A DNA stretch of 64,000 nt, taken from NCBI RefSeq assembly GCF_001571365.1, contig NZ_BCTQ01000016.1, positions 62,001 through 126,000 on the forward strand. The letters run 5' to 3'. This DNA is from Achromobacter denitrificans NBRC 15125. GTDB lineage: Bacteria > Pseudomonadota > Gammaproteobacteria > Burkholderiales > Burkholderiaceae_B. Below, in pieces: positions 8,440 to 18,990 of the stretch. The notes under the pieces are model-generated. The model searched no databases and was not told the DNA's origin. It worked only from the letters and a program-made list of their open reading frames with translations. The translations under genes and the position numbers were made by a program. The first letter of the stretch is position 1. Each line of letters starts with the position of its first letter.

Positions 8440-10067
8440 GTTTCTGGCTGCAGCATCTCCCCATATTGCCCATCATCACCCCGCTGCTGGCCGGCGCGGC
8501 GATGCTTTTGCTGGCCGATACCAGCCGCTACGCGCGGGCCGGGATCGCGCTGGTCTCCACCCTGGGCCAGCTGGCCGCGGCCATCGCGCTGCTGGCGGTG
8601 GCCGGCGGGGCCGTGCCGGGCGTCTGGCCCGACGGGGTAGGGGTCTACCTGGTGGGCGACTGGCCCGCGCCTTTCGGCATCGTGCTGGTGGTGGACCGCC
8701 TGGCCGCCGTGATGCTGACGCTCACCGCGGTGCTGGGCCTGGCCTCGCTGGTCTACTCGCTGGCCCGCTGGGACCGCGCGGGCGTGCATTTCCATTCCCT
8801 GTTCCAGTTCCTCTTGATGGGGCTCAACGGCGCCTTCCTCACCGGCGACCTGTTCAACCTGTTCGTGTTCTTCGAGGTGCTGCTGGCCGCGTCCTACGGC
8901 CTGCTGCTGCACGGCTCGGGCGTGGCGCGCGTCAGCGCGGGGCTGCAGTACATCGCCGTGAACCTCGTGGCTTCGTTCCTGCTGCTGATCAGCATCGCGC
9001 TGATCTACGGCGTCACGGGCACGCTGAACCTCGCCGACCTGGCGCTGCGCGCCGGCAACCTGGCGGGCGCCGACCGCATGCTGTTCGAGGCCGGCGCCGC
9101 CATCCTGGGCGTGGCCTTCCTGGTGAAGGCGGGCGCCTGGCCGCTGAACTTCTGGCTGGTCAAGGGCTACGGCTCGGCCGGCGCGCCGGTCGCGGCCATG
9201 TTCTCCATCATGACGAAGGTGGGCATCTACGCGCTGCTGCGCATCGGCTCGCTGCTGTTGCCATCGGGCGCGCCGGCGGCCTTCAGCCTGGACTGGATGT
9301 TCGCGGCGGGCCTGGCCACGCTGCTGTTCGGCGGCCTGGGCCTGCTGGCCACGCAGCAACTGGAGAAGATGGTCGGCTATTGCGTGATCGTCTCCGCCGG
9401 CACGCTGCTGACCGCGCTGGGCATGCCGGGCGTGACGCTGACCGGCCCGGCGCTGTTCTACCTGATCAGCTCGGTGCTGACCACGGGCGCGTTCTTCCTG
9501 CTGGCCGAACTGATCGAGCGCACCCGCAGCTTCGGCGCCAACGTGCTGGCCGTCACGCTCGATGCCTTCGACCTGGACGATCCGGCCTCGGTGAACCGGT
9601 CCGACGACGTGGTGGGGGTGGCGATTCCCGCGGCCATGGCTTTCCTGGGCCTGGCTTTCATCTGTTGCGCGCTGCTGGTGACCGGGCTGCCGCCGCTGTC
9701 GGGCTTCGTCGCCAAGCTGTCGCTGCTGTCGGCGGCGGTGTCCGCCGCCAATGAGTCGGCCCTGCCGATGGACGCCTGGATCCTGGTGGCGGCCGTGCTG
9801 GTGTCAGGCCTGGCGGGCCTGATCGGCCTGGGCCGCACCGGCATCCGCGTATTCTGGGCGAGCGACGACCGCAGCACGCCGCGCCTGCGCGTGATCGAGG
9901 CGGGCCCGGTGGCCGTGCTGCTGCTGCTTTGCGTGGGCCTGGCCGCCGGCGCCGGACCGGTATCGGCCTACCTGGACGACGCCGCCCGCTCCCTGGACCA
10001 GCCCAAGTCGTACATCGAGGCCGTCATGTCCGCGCAGACGGTGCGCGGCGTCAAGGGGGGAAGCTGA
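8436..10067 (+). CDS. mnhD: Mrp-type Na+/H+ antiporter subunit D (NuoM/N-like)
   Basis: 543 residues, about 14 membrane helices, proton-conducting Proton_antipo_M family. Key charges are in place: Glu147 in NLFVFFEVLL, Lys231 in FLVKAGAWPLNFWL and Lys261 in SIMTKVGIYALLR. Start is TTG at 8436, supported by the four-base TTGA overlap with mnhC and by alignment of the first helix (WLQHLPILPIITPLLAG) with other D subunits; no ATG lies near. It partners subunit A in the transport path. Stop TGA shares a base with the ATG of mnhE. Confidence 0.95.
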   Translation: MSFWLQHLPILPIITPLLAGAAMLLLADTSRYARAGIALVSTLGQLAAAIALLAVAGGAVPGVWPDGVGVYLVGDWPAPFGIVLVVDRLAAVMLTLTAVLGLASLVYSLARWDRAGVHFHSLFQFLLMGLNGAFLTGDLFNLFVFFEVLLAASYGLLLHGSGVARVSAGLQYIAVNLVASFLLLISIALIYGVTGTLNLADLALRAGNLAGADRMLFEAGAAILGVAFLVKAGAWPLNFWLVKGYGSAGAPVAAMFSIMTKVGIYALLRIGSLLLPSGAPAAFSLDWMFAAGLATLLFGGLGLLATQQLEKMVGYCVIVSAGTLLTALGMPGVTLTGPALFYLISSVLTTGAFFLLAELIERTRSFGANVLAVTLDAFDLDDPASVNRSDDVVGVAIPAAMAFLGLAFICCALLVTGLPPLSGFVAKLSLLSAAVSAANESALPMDAWILVAAVLVSGLAGLIGLGRTGIRVFWASDDRSTPRLRVIEAGPVAVLLLLCVGLAAGAGPVSAYLDDAARSLDQPKSYIEAVMSAQTVRGVKGGS

Positions 10068-10549
10068 TGCGCCGCCTCTATTTCGTATTCCTGCCCACGT
10101 TCCTGTTCGTGCTGTGGCTGGTCCTGAACCAGAGCCTGTCCGCCGGCCAGATCGCGCTGGGCATCGCGCTGGCGCTGTGGTTCACCTGGGCCGCCTCGCG
10201 CCTGCGTCCGTTGCATGCGCGGCCGCACCGCCTGTGGAAGGCCGTGCCGCTGTTCCTGCACGTTACGTGGGACATCATCAAGTCCAACATCGCCGTGGGC
10301 AAGCTCATCCTGAACCCGCGGCCCAACGATTTTTCACCCGGGTTCATCATGATCCCGCTGACCATGCGCGACCCGCACGGCCTCGCGATGCTGGCCTGCA
10401 TCGTGACCTACACGCCCGGCACGGTCTGGGTGAACCTCACCGACGACCACCACCTGAAGCTGCACGTCCTGGACCTGCAGAACGAAGGCGACTGGATCAA
10501 GCTGGTGCAGGAGCGCTACGAGCGCCCGCTGATGGAGATTTTCGAATGA
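10067..10549 (+). CDS. mnhE: Mrp-type Na+/H+ antiporter subunit E
   Basis: 160 residues, MrpE/PhaE family: two N-terminal helices (YFVFLPTFLFVLWLVLNQSLSAGQIALGIALALWF), then the conserved LHVTWDIIKSNIAVGKLIL segment and a C-terminal soluble part with ACIVTYTPGTVWVNLTDD. A longer upstream frame exists but would lie wholly inside mnhD; the ATG at 10067 overlapping the mnhD stop is the coupled start used throughout this operon. Its 3' end overlaps mnhF by ATGA. Confidence 0.95.
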   Translation: MRRLYFVFLPTFLFVLWLVLNQSLSAGQIALGIALALWFTWAASRLRPLHARPHRLWKAVPLFLHVTWDIIKSNIAVGKLILNPRPNDFSPGFIMIPLTMRDPHGLAMLACIVTYTPGTVWVNLTDDHHLKLHVLDLQNEGDWIKLVQERYERPLMEIFE

Positions 10550-10827
10550 ACACCGTACTTTATTGGGCGGCGTCCTTTGCCTTGCTTTGCTTCGCGCTGG
10601 GCATGGTGTGCGCCACCGTCCGCCTGCTGCGCGGGCCCACCGCCCAGGACCGGGTCCTGGCCCTCGACACCCTTTACATCAATGGCATGCTGACCATGCT
10701 GGTGTTCGGCATCCGCTCTGGCACCTCGGTGTATTTCGACATCGCCTTGCTGATCGCGCTGTTCGGCTTCGTCGGATCCACCGCGATGGCCCGCTTCCTG
10801 CTGCGCGGGGAGGTGATCGAGCCATGA
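10546..10827 (+). CDS. mnhF: Mrp-type Na+/H+ antiporter subunit F
   Basis: A 93-residue three-helix subunit. The family motif RLLRGPTAQDRVLALDTLYINGM is present, followed by helices two and three (TMLVFGIRSGTSVYFDIALLIALFGFVGSTAMARFLL). MrpF from other bacteria has been linked to cholate efflux as well as antiport; here only the antiporter role is supported by context. ATGA overlaps couple it to mnhE and mnhG. Confidence 0.95.
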   Translation: MNTVLYWAASFALLCFALGMVCATVRLLRGPTAQDRVLALDTLYINGMLTMLVFGIRSGTSVYFDIALLIALFGFVGSTAMARFLLRGEVIEP

Positions 10828-11165
10828 TCGAAGCCCAGATCCCGCTGTGGGCCGGCATTCCGGCCAGCATCCTGCTCGTATTCGGCGGCCTGCTGGCCCT
10901 GACTGGTTCGGCCGGCCTGCTGCGGTTCCGCACCTTCTACGCGCGCATCCACGCGCCGACGCTGGGCAACACCATGGGCTGCGGCTGCGTCCTGGCCGCG
11001 TCCATCCTGGTGTTCTCCGCGCTGTCGGCTCGCCCGGTATTCCATGAGGTCGTCATCACCTTGCTGCTGATCGTGTCCTCGCCCGTGACCGCCATGCTGC
11101 TGATGCGCGCCGCCACCTACCGCAACCGCCTCACCAAGGCCGATGCGGACAGGGACGCGCGTTAG
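10824..11165 (+). CDS. mnhG: Mrp-type Na+/H+ antiporter subunit G
   Basis: 113 residues, MrpG/PhaG family, three helices with the characteristic GSAGLLRFRTFYARIHAPTLGNTMG stretch after helix one and HEVVITLLLIVSSPVTAMLLMRAA at the end. Last gene of the operon. Its final codons and TAG stop are written by the first unit of the 14-bp tandem repeat that follows, so the repeat array abuts the reading frame exactly. Confidence 0.95.
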   Translation: MIEAQIPLWAGIPASILLVFGGLLALTGSAGLLRFRTFYARIHAPTLGNTMGCGCVLAASILVFSALSARPVFHEVVITLLLIVSSPVTAMLLMRAATYRNRLTKADADRDAR

Positions 11166-11244
11166 CAGACGCACGTTAGTAGACGCGCGTTAGTAGACGC
11201 GCGTTAGCAGACGCGCGTTAGCAGACGCGCGTTAGCAGACGCAC
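11161..11244 (+). repeat. Six tandem copies of a 14-bp repeat
   Basis: Units of GTTAGCAGACGCGC begin at 11161, 11175, 11189, 11203, 11217 and 11231, with a partial unit (GACGCGC) before the first. Variation is limited to C/T at position 6 and G/A at position 13. Unit length is not a multiple of three, and TAG or TTAG recurs in each copy, so the array stops translation in several frames. ACGCGCGT within each junction is self-complementary. It lies directly at the 3' end of the mnh operon. Confidence 0.9.
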
Positions 11245-11373
11245 TTCCTCGGCCCGCTCGTCGCCCAACGCCCGGCGAGATCTCATGTTGCATTGCGGCA
11301 ATTGAAACGTAGACTTACGATTTCACGTCGCTGGACACCTCGCCGACGCGGCATCGTGGGATAGTGGGATGAC

Positions 11374-11401
11374 GGCCTGCTCTCCATCGAGCGAGCAGGC
11401 C
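11374..11401 (+). other. Hairpin GGCCTGCTC/GAGCAGGCC in leader of the secreted-protein gene
   Basis: A perfect nine-base inverted repeat (11374-11382 and 11393-11401) with a ten-base loop, followed by CTAAGCG, 66 bases before the next ATG. No T run follows. It closely resembles the hairpin after ppiD at 46919-46944, which is also followed by TAGCG; see findings. Confidence 0.5.
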
Positions 11402-11467
11402 CTAAGCGAGCGGCGGCGTCCCCCGGGGCGCGCCGCTCTGGTGCAAACGCTATTGAAGGAGCTGGCC

Positions 11468-11959
11468 ATGAAGACACGACCCATGCACACCAAACGCCTT
11501 GCGGCGACCCTTTGCGCGGCAGGCCTGATGCTGGCCGCGGGGGCGCTCCACGCGGCTGATGCGACCGGCCGCGGCTCAGCCCAATCCCAGTATCAGCAGG
11601 ACGTGGCGGCCTGCAAGAGCGGCGCGACCGGCCAGGACCCTGCCGCCTGCATGCGCGAAGCCGGCGCGGCCCGCCAGGAAGCCGGCCGCCAGAATCTGAA
11701 GGAAGGCAGCACCGACCAGTATCAGCAGAACATGATCGACCGCTGCAACCGCCTGCCGGCGGCCTCGCGCCAGGATTGCGTGACGCAGATGACCTCGCCC
11801 ACCAACGTGCGCGGCAGCGTGCAGGGCGGGGGCGTCCTGCGCGAAACGGTGATCCAGGTGCCGGCGGATTCGGTTCCGCCCGCCTCCGGCGCCACCGGCG
11901 TTCCGGGCGCGGCGCCAGCGCCCGCCGGCGGCACGATGAGCTCGCCCATCCGCCAGTAG
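11468..11959 (+). CDS. Small secreted protein of unknown function
   Basis: 163 residues. A Sec signal peptide (KRLAATLCAAGLMLAAGALHAAD) is followed by a polar, Gln/Ala/Gly-rich body with four cysteines in a pattern (AACKSG, AACMRE, DRCNRL, QDCVTQ) that could form two disulfides in the periplasm, and a Pro/Ala-rich tail. ATG at 11468 is chosen because GAAGGAG lies eight bases upstream and it begins the signal peptide; a longer frame from 11369 would put a non-signal segment in front. I do not recognise a family. It stands alone between the mnh operon and a HAD phosphatase. Confidence 0.7.
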   Translation: MKTRPMHTKRLAATLCAAGLMLAAGALHAADATGRGSAQSQYQQDVAACKSGATGQDPAACMREAGAARQEAGRQNLKEGSTDQYQQNMIDRCNRLPAASRQDCVTQMTSPTNVRGSVQGGGVLRETVIQVPADSVPPASGATGVPGAAPAPAGGTMSSPIRQ

Positions 11960-12061
11960 GGCCGGGCAGGGGCCGGGAACCCCGCGTTCCTGGCCGCAAG
12001 AGGCGCAGCCGCCGCCACATTCAGGCAAAATGGCGGCTGTCGCCCTTTTTCACGCATATTC

Positions 12062-14431
<2,370 letters not shown>

Positions 14432-14449
14432 GCCGGCCGGCGCGGGGCG

Positions 14450-15370
14450 CTAGCGGGCCCGGACCGCGGGCGCGCCCGCCACGACCTCGCGCGCCAGATC
14501 CGGCAACGCCTTGAAAAGCAGCCGCGTGGCCGCGGTGGCGGGGCGCTGGCGGCTGATGTCCATCAGCACCGTCTGGCGGATGACGGGATCGGTCAGGCGG
14601 ATCGGAACCAGGCTGCCGTCCGCCACTTCCGCCGATACGGCGTGGGCGGGCAGGATGCTGTGCAGGCCGCCGCGCCGGATGGCGTCCTTGATGACGACGC
14701 CCGAGTCCGCCTCCAGCACGACGTTCAACTCCATTCCCGCGCGCAAGGTCAGGCTGTCCAGCACCGTGCGCAGCGCGTTCGGGCGCACGGGCAGCGCCAG
14801 GGGCGCCGCGGCCAGGTCGGCCAGGCGCAGCTCGGGGCGCGCCGCCAGCGCCGATCCGGCGCAGGTAACCACCGTCATTTCCGTTTCGCACAACACTTCC
14901 AGCAGGCGCGTGGAGGCGGTGCGATAGCGGTTGTAGATGCCGATATCGATCTTGCCGTTGGCCAGCCAGGCTTCGATCTCCCCGCTATAGCCTTCGAAGA
15001 CCCGCAGCCGGATGCCGGGATAGCGCGCCTGCGTGTAGGTCAGCAGCATGCCCGTCAGCGGCTGCGACAACGAGGGAATCACGCCCAGATTGACGATGCC
15101 GGCCGGCTTGCGCTGGGCGGCTTTGGCTTCCTCCAGCAACTGATCGGCTTCGAGCAGCAAGGCCTGGGCGCGCGGCATCAGGCTTTCGCCCAGCTCGGTC
15201 AGGAGCACCCCGCGCCCGGTGCGAAAGAACAGCCGTCCGCCGAGCTCCTGCTCCAGCTCGGACAACTGGCGGCTCAAGGCCGATTGCACGATGCCCAACG
15301 CGGCGGCGGCCCGCGTCAGGCTGCCGGCTTCGGCGATGCGGGTGAATATCCGCAGGTTCTTGAGGTCCAT
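14450..15370 (-). CDS. LysR-family transcriptional regulator
   Basis: 306 residues: an N-terminal winged helix-turn-helix (ARAAAALGIVQSALSRQLSE, about 19-38) and a substrate-binding effector domain from about residue 90. It is transcribed away from the CoA-transferase/Bug/acuI operon, the classic LysR layout in which the protein represses itself and activates the divergent operon with a metabolite of the pathway. A palindrome (15382-15396) lies twelve bases before its start codon. The effector is unknown; the neighbours suggest an organic acid or its CoA ester. Confidence 0.93.
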   Translation of the reverse strand: MDLKNLRIFTRIAEAGSLTRAAAALGIVQSALSRQLSELEQELGGRLFFRTGRGVLLTELGESLMPRAQALLLEADQLLEEAKAAQRKPAGIVNLGVIPSLSQPLTGMLLTYTQARYPGIRLRVFEGYSGEIEAWLANGKIDIGIYNRYRTASTRLLEVLCETEMTVVTCAGSALAARPELRLADLAAAPLALPVRPNALRTVLDSLTLRAGMELNVVLEADSGVVIKDAIRRGGLHSILPAHAVSAEVADGSLVPIRLTDPVIRQTVLMDISRQRPATAATRLLFKALPDLAREVVAGAPAVRAR

Positions 15371-15381
15371 GGCTATAACCC

Positions 15382-15396
15382 ATCTCGAATCGAGAT
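15382..15396. promoter_or_regulatory. 7-1-7 palindrome, candidate operator of the divergent LysR gene
   Basis: ATCTCGA and TCGAGAT flank one central A, a perfect dyad in the 148-base gap between the divergent LysR gene and the CoA-transferase gene, next to the LysR start. Position and symmetry suit an autoregulatory binding site. No experiment is implied. Confidence 0.5.
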
Positions 15397-15518
15397 AACT
15401 GGTTTATCGAAAATGCCCGTTCCGGATGGCTCGATTTCAGCACAGAATTCCTCATCCCTCTCGTATTCGCGCAGCGTGACATGCCGGATCGCTCCGGCAA
15501 GCCCCAAGGAGTCAGCAG

Positions 15519-16727
15519 ATGAGTTTCGAGGAAAGTGCCGGCCCGCTCAAAGGCCTCCGCATTCTTGATCTGTCCACCGTGGTGGCCGGCCCCTGGGCCG
15601 CGACGCTGCTGGCGGACCTGGGCGCCGACGTGCTCAAGGTGGAAATCCCCGGGGTGGGCGATCCCTTGCGGGCGCTTGCGCCGCACAAGGAGGGCGTGCC
15701 CCTGTGGTGGAAGGTGGCGAATCGCAACAAGAAGGGCATTTCGGTCGACCTGCGCACCGCCGAAGGGCGCGACATCGTGGCGCGCCTGCTGCCCGGTTTC
15801 GACGTGCTGGTGGAGAACTTCCGCCCCGGCACGCTGGACGGCTGGGGCATGTCGCGCGAATGGCTGCACGAGCAGAATCCGGCGCTGACCATCCTGCGCG
15901 TGACGGGGTTCGGCCAGACCGGCCCCTACCGCAACAAGCCCGGATTCGCCCGGGTGTTCGAAGCGATGAGCGGCCTCACCAATATTTGCGGCGAATCGGA
16001 CGGGCGGCCCCTGCACATGGGGTTCCCCATCGCCGACGCCGTGGCCGGCCTGTTCGGCGCGCTGGGCATCGTCGCCGCGCTGTACCGCGAGAAGGTGGCG
16101 CCGCGAGGGCAGGGCCAGGAAATCGATTGCTCGCTGATGGAATCGATGTTCCGGGTGATGGACTTTCTTCCCATCGAATACGACCAGCTCGGCATCGTCC
16201 GGGGGCGGCTGGGCAACAGCAGCCAGTATGCGGCGCCGGGCAACGTGTACCGGACCCGGGACGGCCATTGGGCCTCCATCGCGGCATCCACGCAGCGCAT
16301 TTTCGAGCGGCTTTGCGTGGCGCTGGAACTGACCGGCGTGGCCGAGGATCCGCGCTACCGGACCAATCCCGACCGGGTGCGCAACCGCGAGGCGCTGGAC
16401 GCGCTGGTGGCCGACGCCATCGCGCGCCGCACGCTCGATGAACTGGCGGCCCTGCTGGACGCACATGCCGTGGGATTCAGCCCCATCTACGACATCGCGG
16501 ACATCTTCCGGGACCCGCACATCGCGGCCCGCGAGGGCATCGTGTCCGTGGACGACGACGAACTGGGGCCCGTCAGGATGCAGAGCGTCGTGCCGCGGTT
16601 CTCCGAGACGCCGGGCGCCGTGCATCACGCCGGGCCCAGCCTCGGGCAGCACAACGAGGAGGTGCTGGGCGCGCTGGGTTACTCCGGCGCGCAGCGGGCG
16701 GGCCTGCGGGAGCGAGGGGTGATCTGA
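15519..16727 (+). CDS. Family III CoA-transferase (CaiB/BaiF)
   Basis: 402 residues, the usual length of a single-domain CaiB/BaiF enzyme. These enzymes move CoA between carboxylic acids through an aspartyl-CoA intermediate. The N-terminal GLRILDLSTVVAGPWAATLLADLGADVLKVE-type Rossmann part is clear, and Asp173 in GFPIADAVAGLFG aligns with the catalytic aspartate of formyl-CoA transferase. Start ATG follows AAGGAG. It heads an operon with a Bug receptor and AcuI, so it probably activates an acid imported from outside. It is half the length of DddD, so not a DMSP lyase. Substrate not determinable. Confidence 0.9.
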   Translation: MSFEESAGPLKGLRILDLSTVVAGPWAATLLADLGADVLKVEIPGVGDPLRALAPHKEGVPLWWKVANRNKKGISVDLRTAEGRDIVARLLPGFDVLVENFRPGTLDGWGMSREWLHEQNPALTILRVTGFGQTGPYRNKPGFARVFEAMSGLTNICGESDGRPLHMGFPIADAVAGLFGALGIVAALYREKVAPRGQGQEIDCSLMESMFRVMDFLPIEYDQLGIVRGRLGNSSQYAAPGNVYRTRDGHWASIAASTQRIFERLCVALELTGVAEDPRYRTNPDRVRNREALDALVADAIARRTLDELAALLDAHAVGFSPIYDIADIFRDPHIAAREGIVSVDDDELGPVRMQSVVPRFSETPGAVHHAGPSLGQHNEEVLGALGYSGAQRAGLRERGVI

Positions 16728-16791
16728 AGCCGGTTCCATCGCCACGGAGCCGCTTGCAGACAGGCCCGGGCGCCATCAGGAGGAGACAGCA

Positions 16792-17763
16792 ATGCGTGCA
16801 TGGACAGCAGGGTGGATATTTGCGATCGGCCTGATCGCGGCGGCGCCGGCGCAGGCGGCAGCCGAATGGCCCGCCAAGCCGGTCAAACTGCTGGTGGGGT
16901 TCCCGCCGGGGCAGGCGACGGACGCGGTGGCGAGGATCCTGGCCGAACGCCTGTCCGCCAAATTGAAGCAGCCGGTCATCGTGGAGAACCGGCCGGGGCA
17001 GGGCGGCAGCATCGCGCTGGCGGCGCTGGCGAAGTCCGCGCCCGACGGCTACACCATGATGCTATCGGCCACGGCGTCGCTCGTTACCAATCCGCATCTG
17101 TACAAGTCCACCGGCTACGACACCTTGCGCGATTTCGAGCCCGTGGGGCTGGTGGCCGACCTGCCGATGGTGCTGGTGGCCAATGCCTCGCAGTCATTCG
17201 ACGACGTGGCGGGGCTGCGCGACTACGCGAAGCAACATCCCGGCGCGCTGAACTTCTCGTCGTCCGGCAACGGCACGCTGTCGCACCTGGGAATGGTGAT
17301 GCTCCAGCGCGAGGCCGGGCTGCAATTGACCCATATTCCGTATCAGGGCAGCGCCAAGGCGATGACGGACATGATCGCCGGCAACGTCGCCATCGGCCTG
17401 GACACGGTGGCGGTCACGCTGCCGCATATCCAGTCCGGGCGCCTGAAGGCCCTGGCGGTGGGCGCCAGCCAGCGCCTGCCGATGCTGCCGGACACGCCCA
17501 CCTTCGCCGAAGCGGGCTATCCCGCCTTCCAGGCGAATCCATGGCTGGGGATGCTGTTCCCGAAGGGCACGCCCAAGGACATCGTGCAGCGCATGAACCG
17601 GGAAATCGGCGAGGCCGTGGCCACGCCCGCGCTGGCCCAGTCGCTCAAGTCCATCGGGGCGTTCGCGCGGGTCGATACGCCGGAGGATTTCACGCAGCTG
17701 CTGCGCCAGGAATACCGCGGCTGGGGCGAACTCGTCCAGCTGTCGGGCAGCCGCGTCGACTAG
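16792..17763 (+). CDS. Bug-family (TctC-like) periplasmic receptor
   Basis: 323 residues. Signal peptide (IFAIGLIAAAPAQAAAEWP), then PVKLLVGFPPGQATDAVARILAE-type first strand, VIVENRPGQGGSIALAALAKSAPDGYT and HIPYQGSAKAMTDMIAGNV, all typical of TTT receptors. A strong GGAGGAGA precedes the ATG. Within this operon it presumably binds the acid activated by the CoA-transferase; no TctA/B partner is nearby, so transport would need a membrane pair elsewhere. Confidence 0.93.
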   Translation: MRAWTAGWIFAIGLIAAAPAQAAAEWPAKPVKLLVGFPPGQATDAVARILAERLSAKLKQPVIVENRPGQGGSIALAALAKSAPDGYTMMLSATASLVTNPHLYKSTGYDTLRDFEPVGLVADLPMVLVANASQSFDDVAGLRDYAKQHPGALNFSSSGNGTLSHLGMVMLQREAGLQLTHIPYQGSAKAMTDMIAGNVAIGLDTVAVTLPHIQSGRLKALAVGASQRLPMLPDTPTFAEAGYPAFQANPWLGMLFPKGTPKDIVQRMNREIGEAVATPALAQSLKSIGAFARVDTPEDFTQLLRQEYRGWGELVQLSGSRVD

Positions 17764-17804
17764 GGCCCGGGCCCGCCGCAACGATCAATCACAAAGGAAA
17801 GCCG

Positions 17805-18809
17805 ATGAAGCATGACGATCCCTTCAAAGCCCTGGTCCTGACGCAGGATGACGGCAGGACGCAGTCCGAGCTGCGGGACCTGACCATTGCCCGCCTGCCG
17901 CCCGGCGACGTGACGGTCAAGGTCGATTATTCCAGCCTGAACTACAAGGACGCGATGGCGGTGACGGGCAAGGGCCGGATCGTGCGCGACTTTCCCATGG
18001 TGCCCGGCATCGACCTGGCGGGCACCGTGCTGGAGTCCAGCGCGGCGGACTACCCGGTCGGCACGCCCGTGGTCCTGACGGGCTGGAGCGTGGGCGAACG
18101 CTTCTGGGGCGGCTACAGCCAGGTGCAGCGCGTCAAGTCGGAATGGCTGGTGCCGCTTGCGCCGGGCCTGGACAGCTTCAAGGCCATGGCCATCGGCACG
18201 GCCGGGCTCACCGCCATGCTCTGCGTCATGGACATCGAGGCGGCGGGCGTCGCGCCCGGCGCCGGGACGGTGCTGGTCACCGGCGCGTCCGGCGGGGTGG
18301 GCAGCGTGGCCGTGGCGCTGCTGGCCCGCCTGGGATACCGGGTCGCGGCGCTGGTGCAGCCCGGGCGCGAATCCGTCCACCCGTACCTGACGTCGCTGGG
18401 CGCGGCCGAGATCGTGTCGGGGCCGGAATGGGCGGAGCCGCCCAAGCCGCTGGAGAACCAGCGCTGGGCCGCCGCCGTCGATACCGTGGGCTCGAAAGTG
18501 CTGGCGCGGGTCCTGGCGTCGATGGAATATGGCGGCGCGGTCGCGGCCTGCGGCCTGGCCGGCGGCGCGGACCTGCCCGGAACGGTCATGCCCTTCATCC
18601 TGCGCGGCGTGCGGCTGCTGGGGGTGGATTCGGTGATGTGCCCGATTTCCAAGCGGCGGCAGGCCTGGGAGCGATTGGGCCAGGTCTATGAGGAAATGCC
18701 GTTCGGCGACATCGCCGTCACCGCCGGCCTGGCGCAGGTGCCGCAGCTGGCCGCCCGGCTGATGGCGGGGAACAACCGGGGGCGATACGTCATCGACGTG
18801 AACCGGTAG
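17805..18809 (+). CDS. acuI: Acryloyl-CoA reductase-like NADPH oxidoreductase (AcuI/YhdH)
   Basis: 334 residues, zinc-free medium-chain reductase of the YhdH/AcuI branch. The quinone-oxidoreductase-like N-terminal domain has VDYSSLNYKDAMAVTGKG and PGIDLAGTV, and the nucleotide motif VTGASGGVGSVAV lies near residue 160. AcuI reduces acryloyl-CoA to propionyl-CoA and protects against acrylate toxicity. Start ATG at 17805 follows AAAGGAAA; a much longer frame running through the Bug gene is spurious. Last gene of the LysR-linked operon, consistent with reducing an enoyl-CoA made by the CoA-transferase. Confidence 0.88.
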   Translation: MKHDDPFKALVLTQDDGRTQSELRDLTIARLPPGDVTVKVDYSSLNYKDAMAVTGKGRIVRDFPMVPGIDLAGTVLESSAADYPVGTPVVLTGWSVGERFWGGYSQVQRVKSEWLVPLAPGLDSFKAMAIGTAGLTAMLCVMDIEAAGVAPGAGTVLVTGASGGVGSVAVALLARLGYRVAALVQPGRESVHPYLTSLGAAEIVSGPEWAEPPKPLENQRWAAAVDTVGSKVLARVLASMEYGGAVAACGLAGGADLPGTVMPFILRGVRLLGVDSVMCPISKRRQAWERLGQVYEEMPFGDIAVTAGLAQVPQLAARLMAGNNRGRYVIDVNR

Positions 18810-18815
18810 CGCGCA

Positions 18816-18843
18816 GGCGCGGCGGCGGCCGACGGGCCGCGCC
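18816..18843 (+). terminator. GC-rich hairpin after acuI
   Basis: GGCGCGGC (18816-18823) pairs with GCCGCGCC (18836-18843) just after the acuI stop. No U tract follows, so an RNA 3' end is possible but not firm. Confidence 0.35.
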
Positions 18844-18934
18844 GCCAGGGCGAAAACGCGGGGCGCGGGGAGGGGAAACGCGGAGCCGCAAAGGGGCAAA
18901 CGCGTCCGGCGGGGCGCGTGACGGACGGGCTTGG

Positions 18935-18940
18935 TACAAT
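18935..18940 (+). promoter_or_regulatory. Candidate -10 box of ybiT
   Basis: TACAAT inside TTGGTACAATGTC, about 50 bases before the GTG start of ybiT. No good -35 hexamer at 17 bases. Confidence 0.4.
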
Positions 18941-18990
18941 GTCAGGTTTCCCGCATGCGTCCCCGACGCCCTTAGCCTCTAAAAAATACC

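Noticed and set aside
11369-11467. Upstream extension of the small secreted protein
   Set aside because: It would put a hairpin-encoded, non-hydrophobic segment before an obvious signal peptide; the ATG at 11468 has the ribosome site.
15519-16727. DddD-type DMSP CoA-transferase/lyase, suggested by the neighbouring acuI
   Set aside because: DddD is about twice as long with two CoA-transferase domains; this protein has one.
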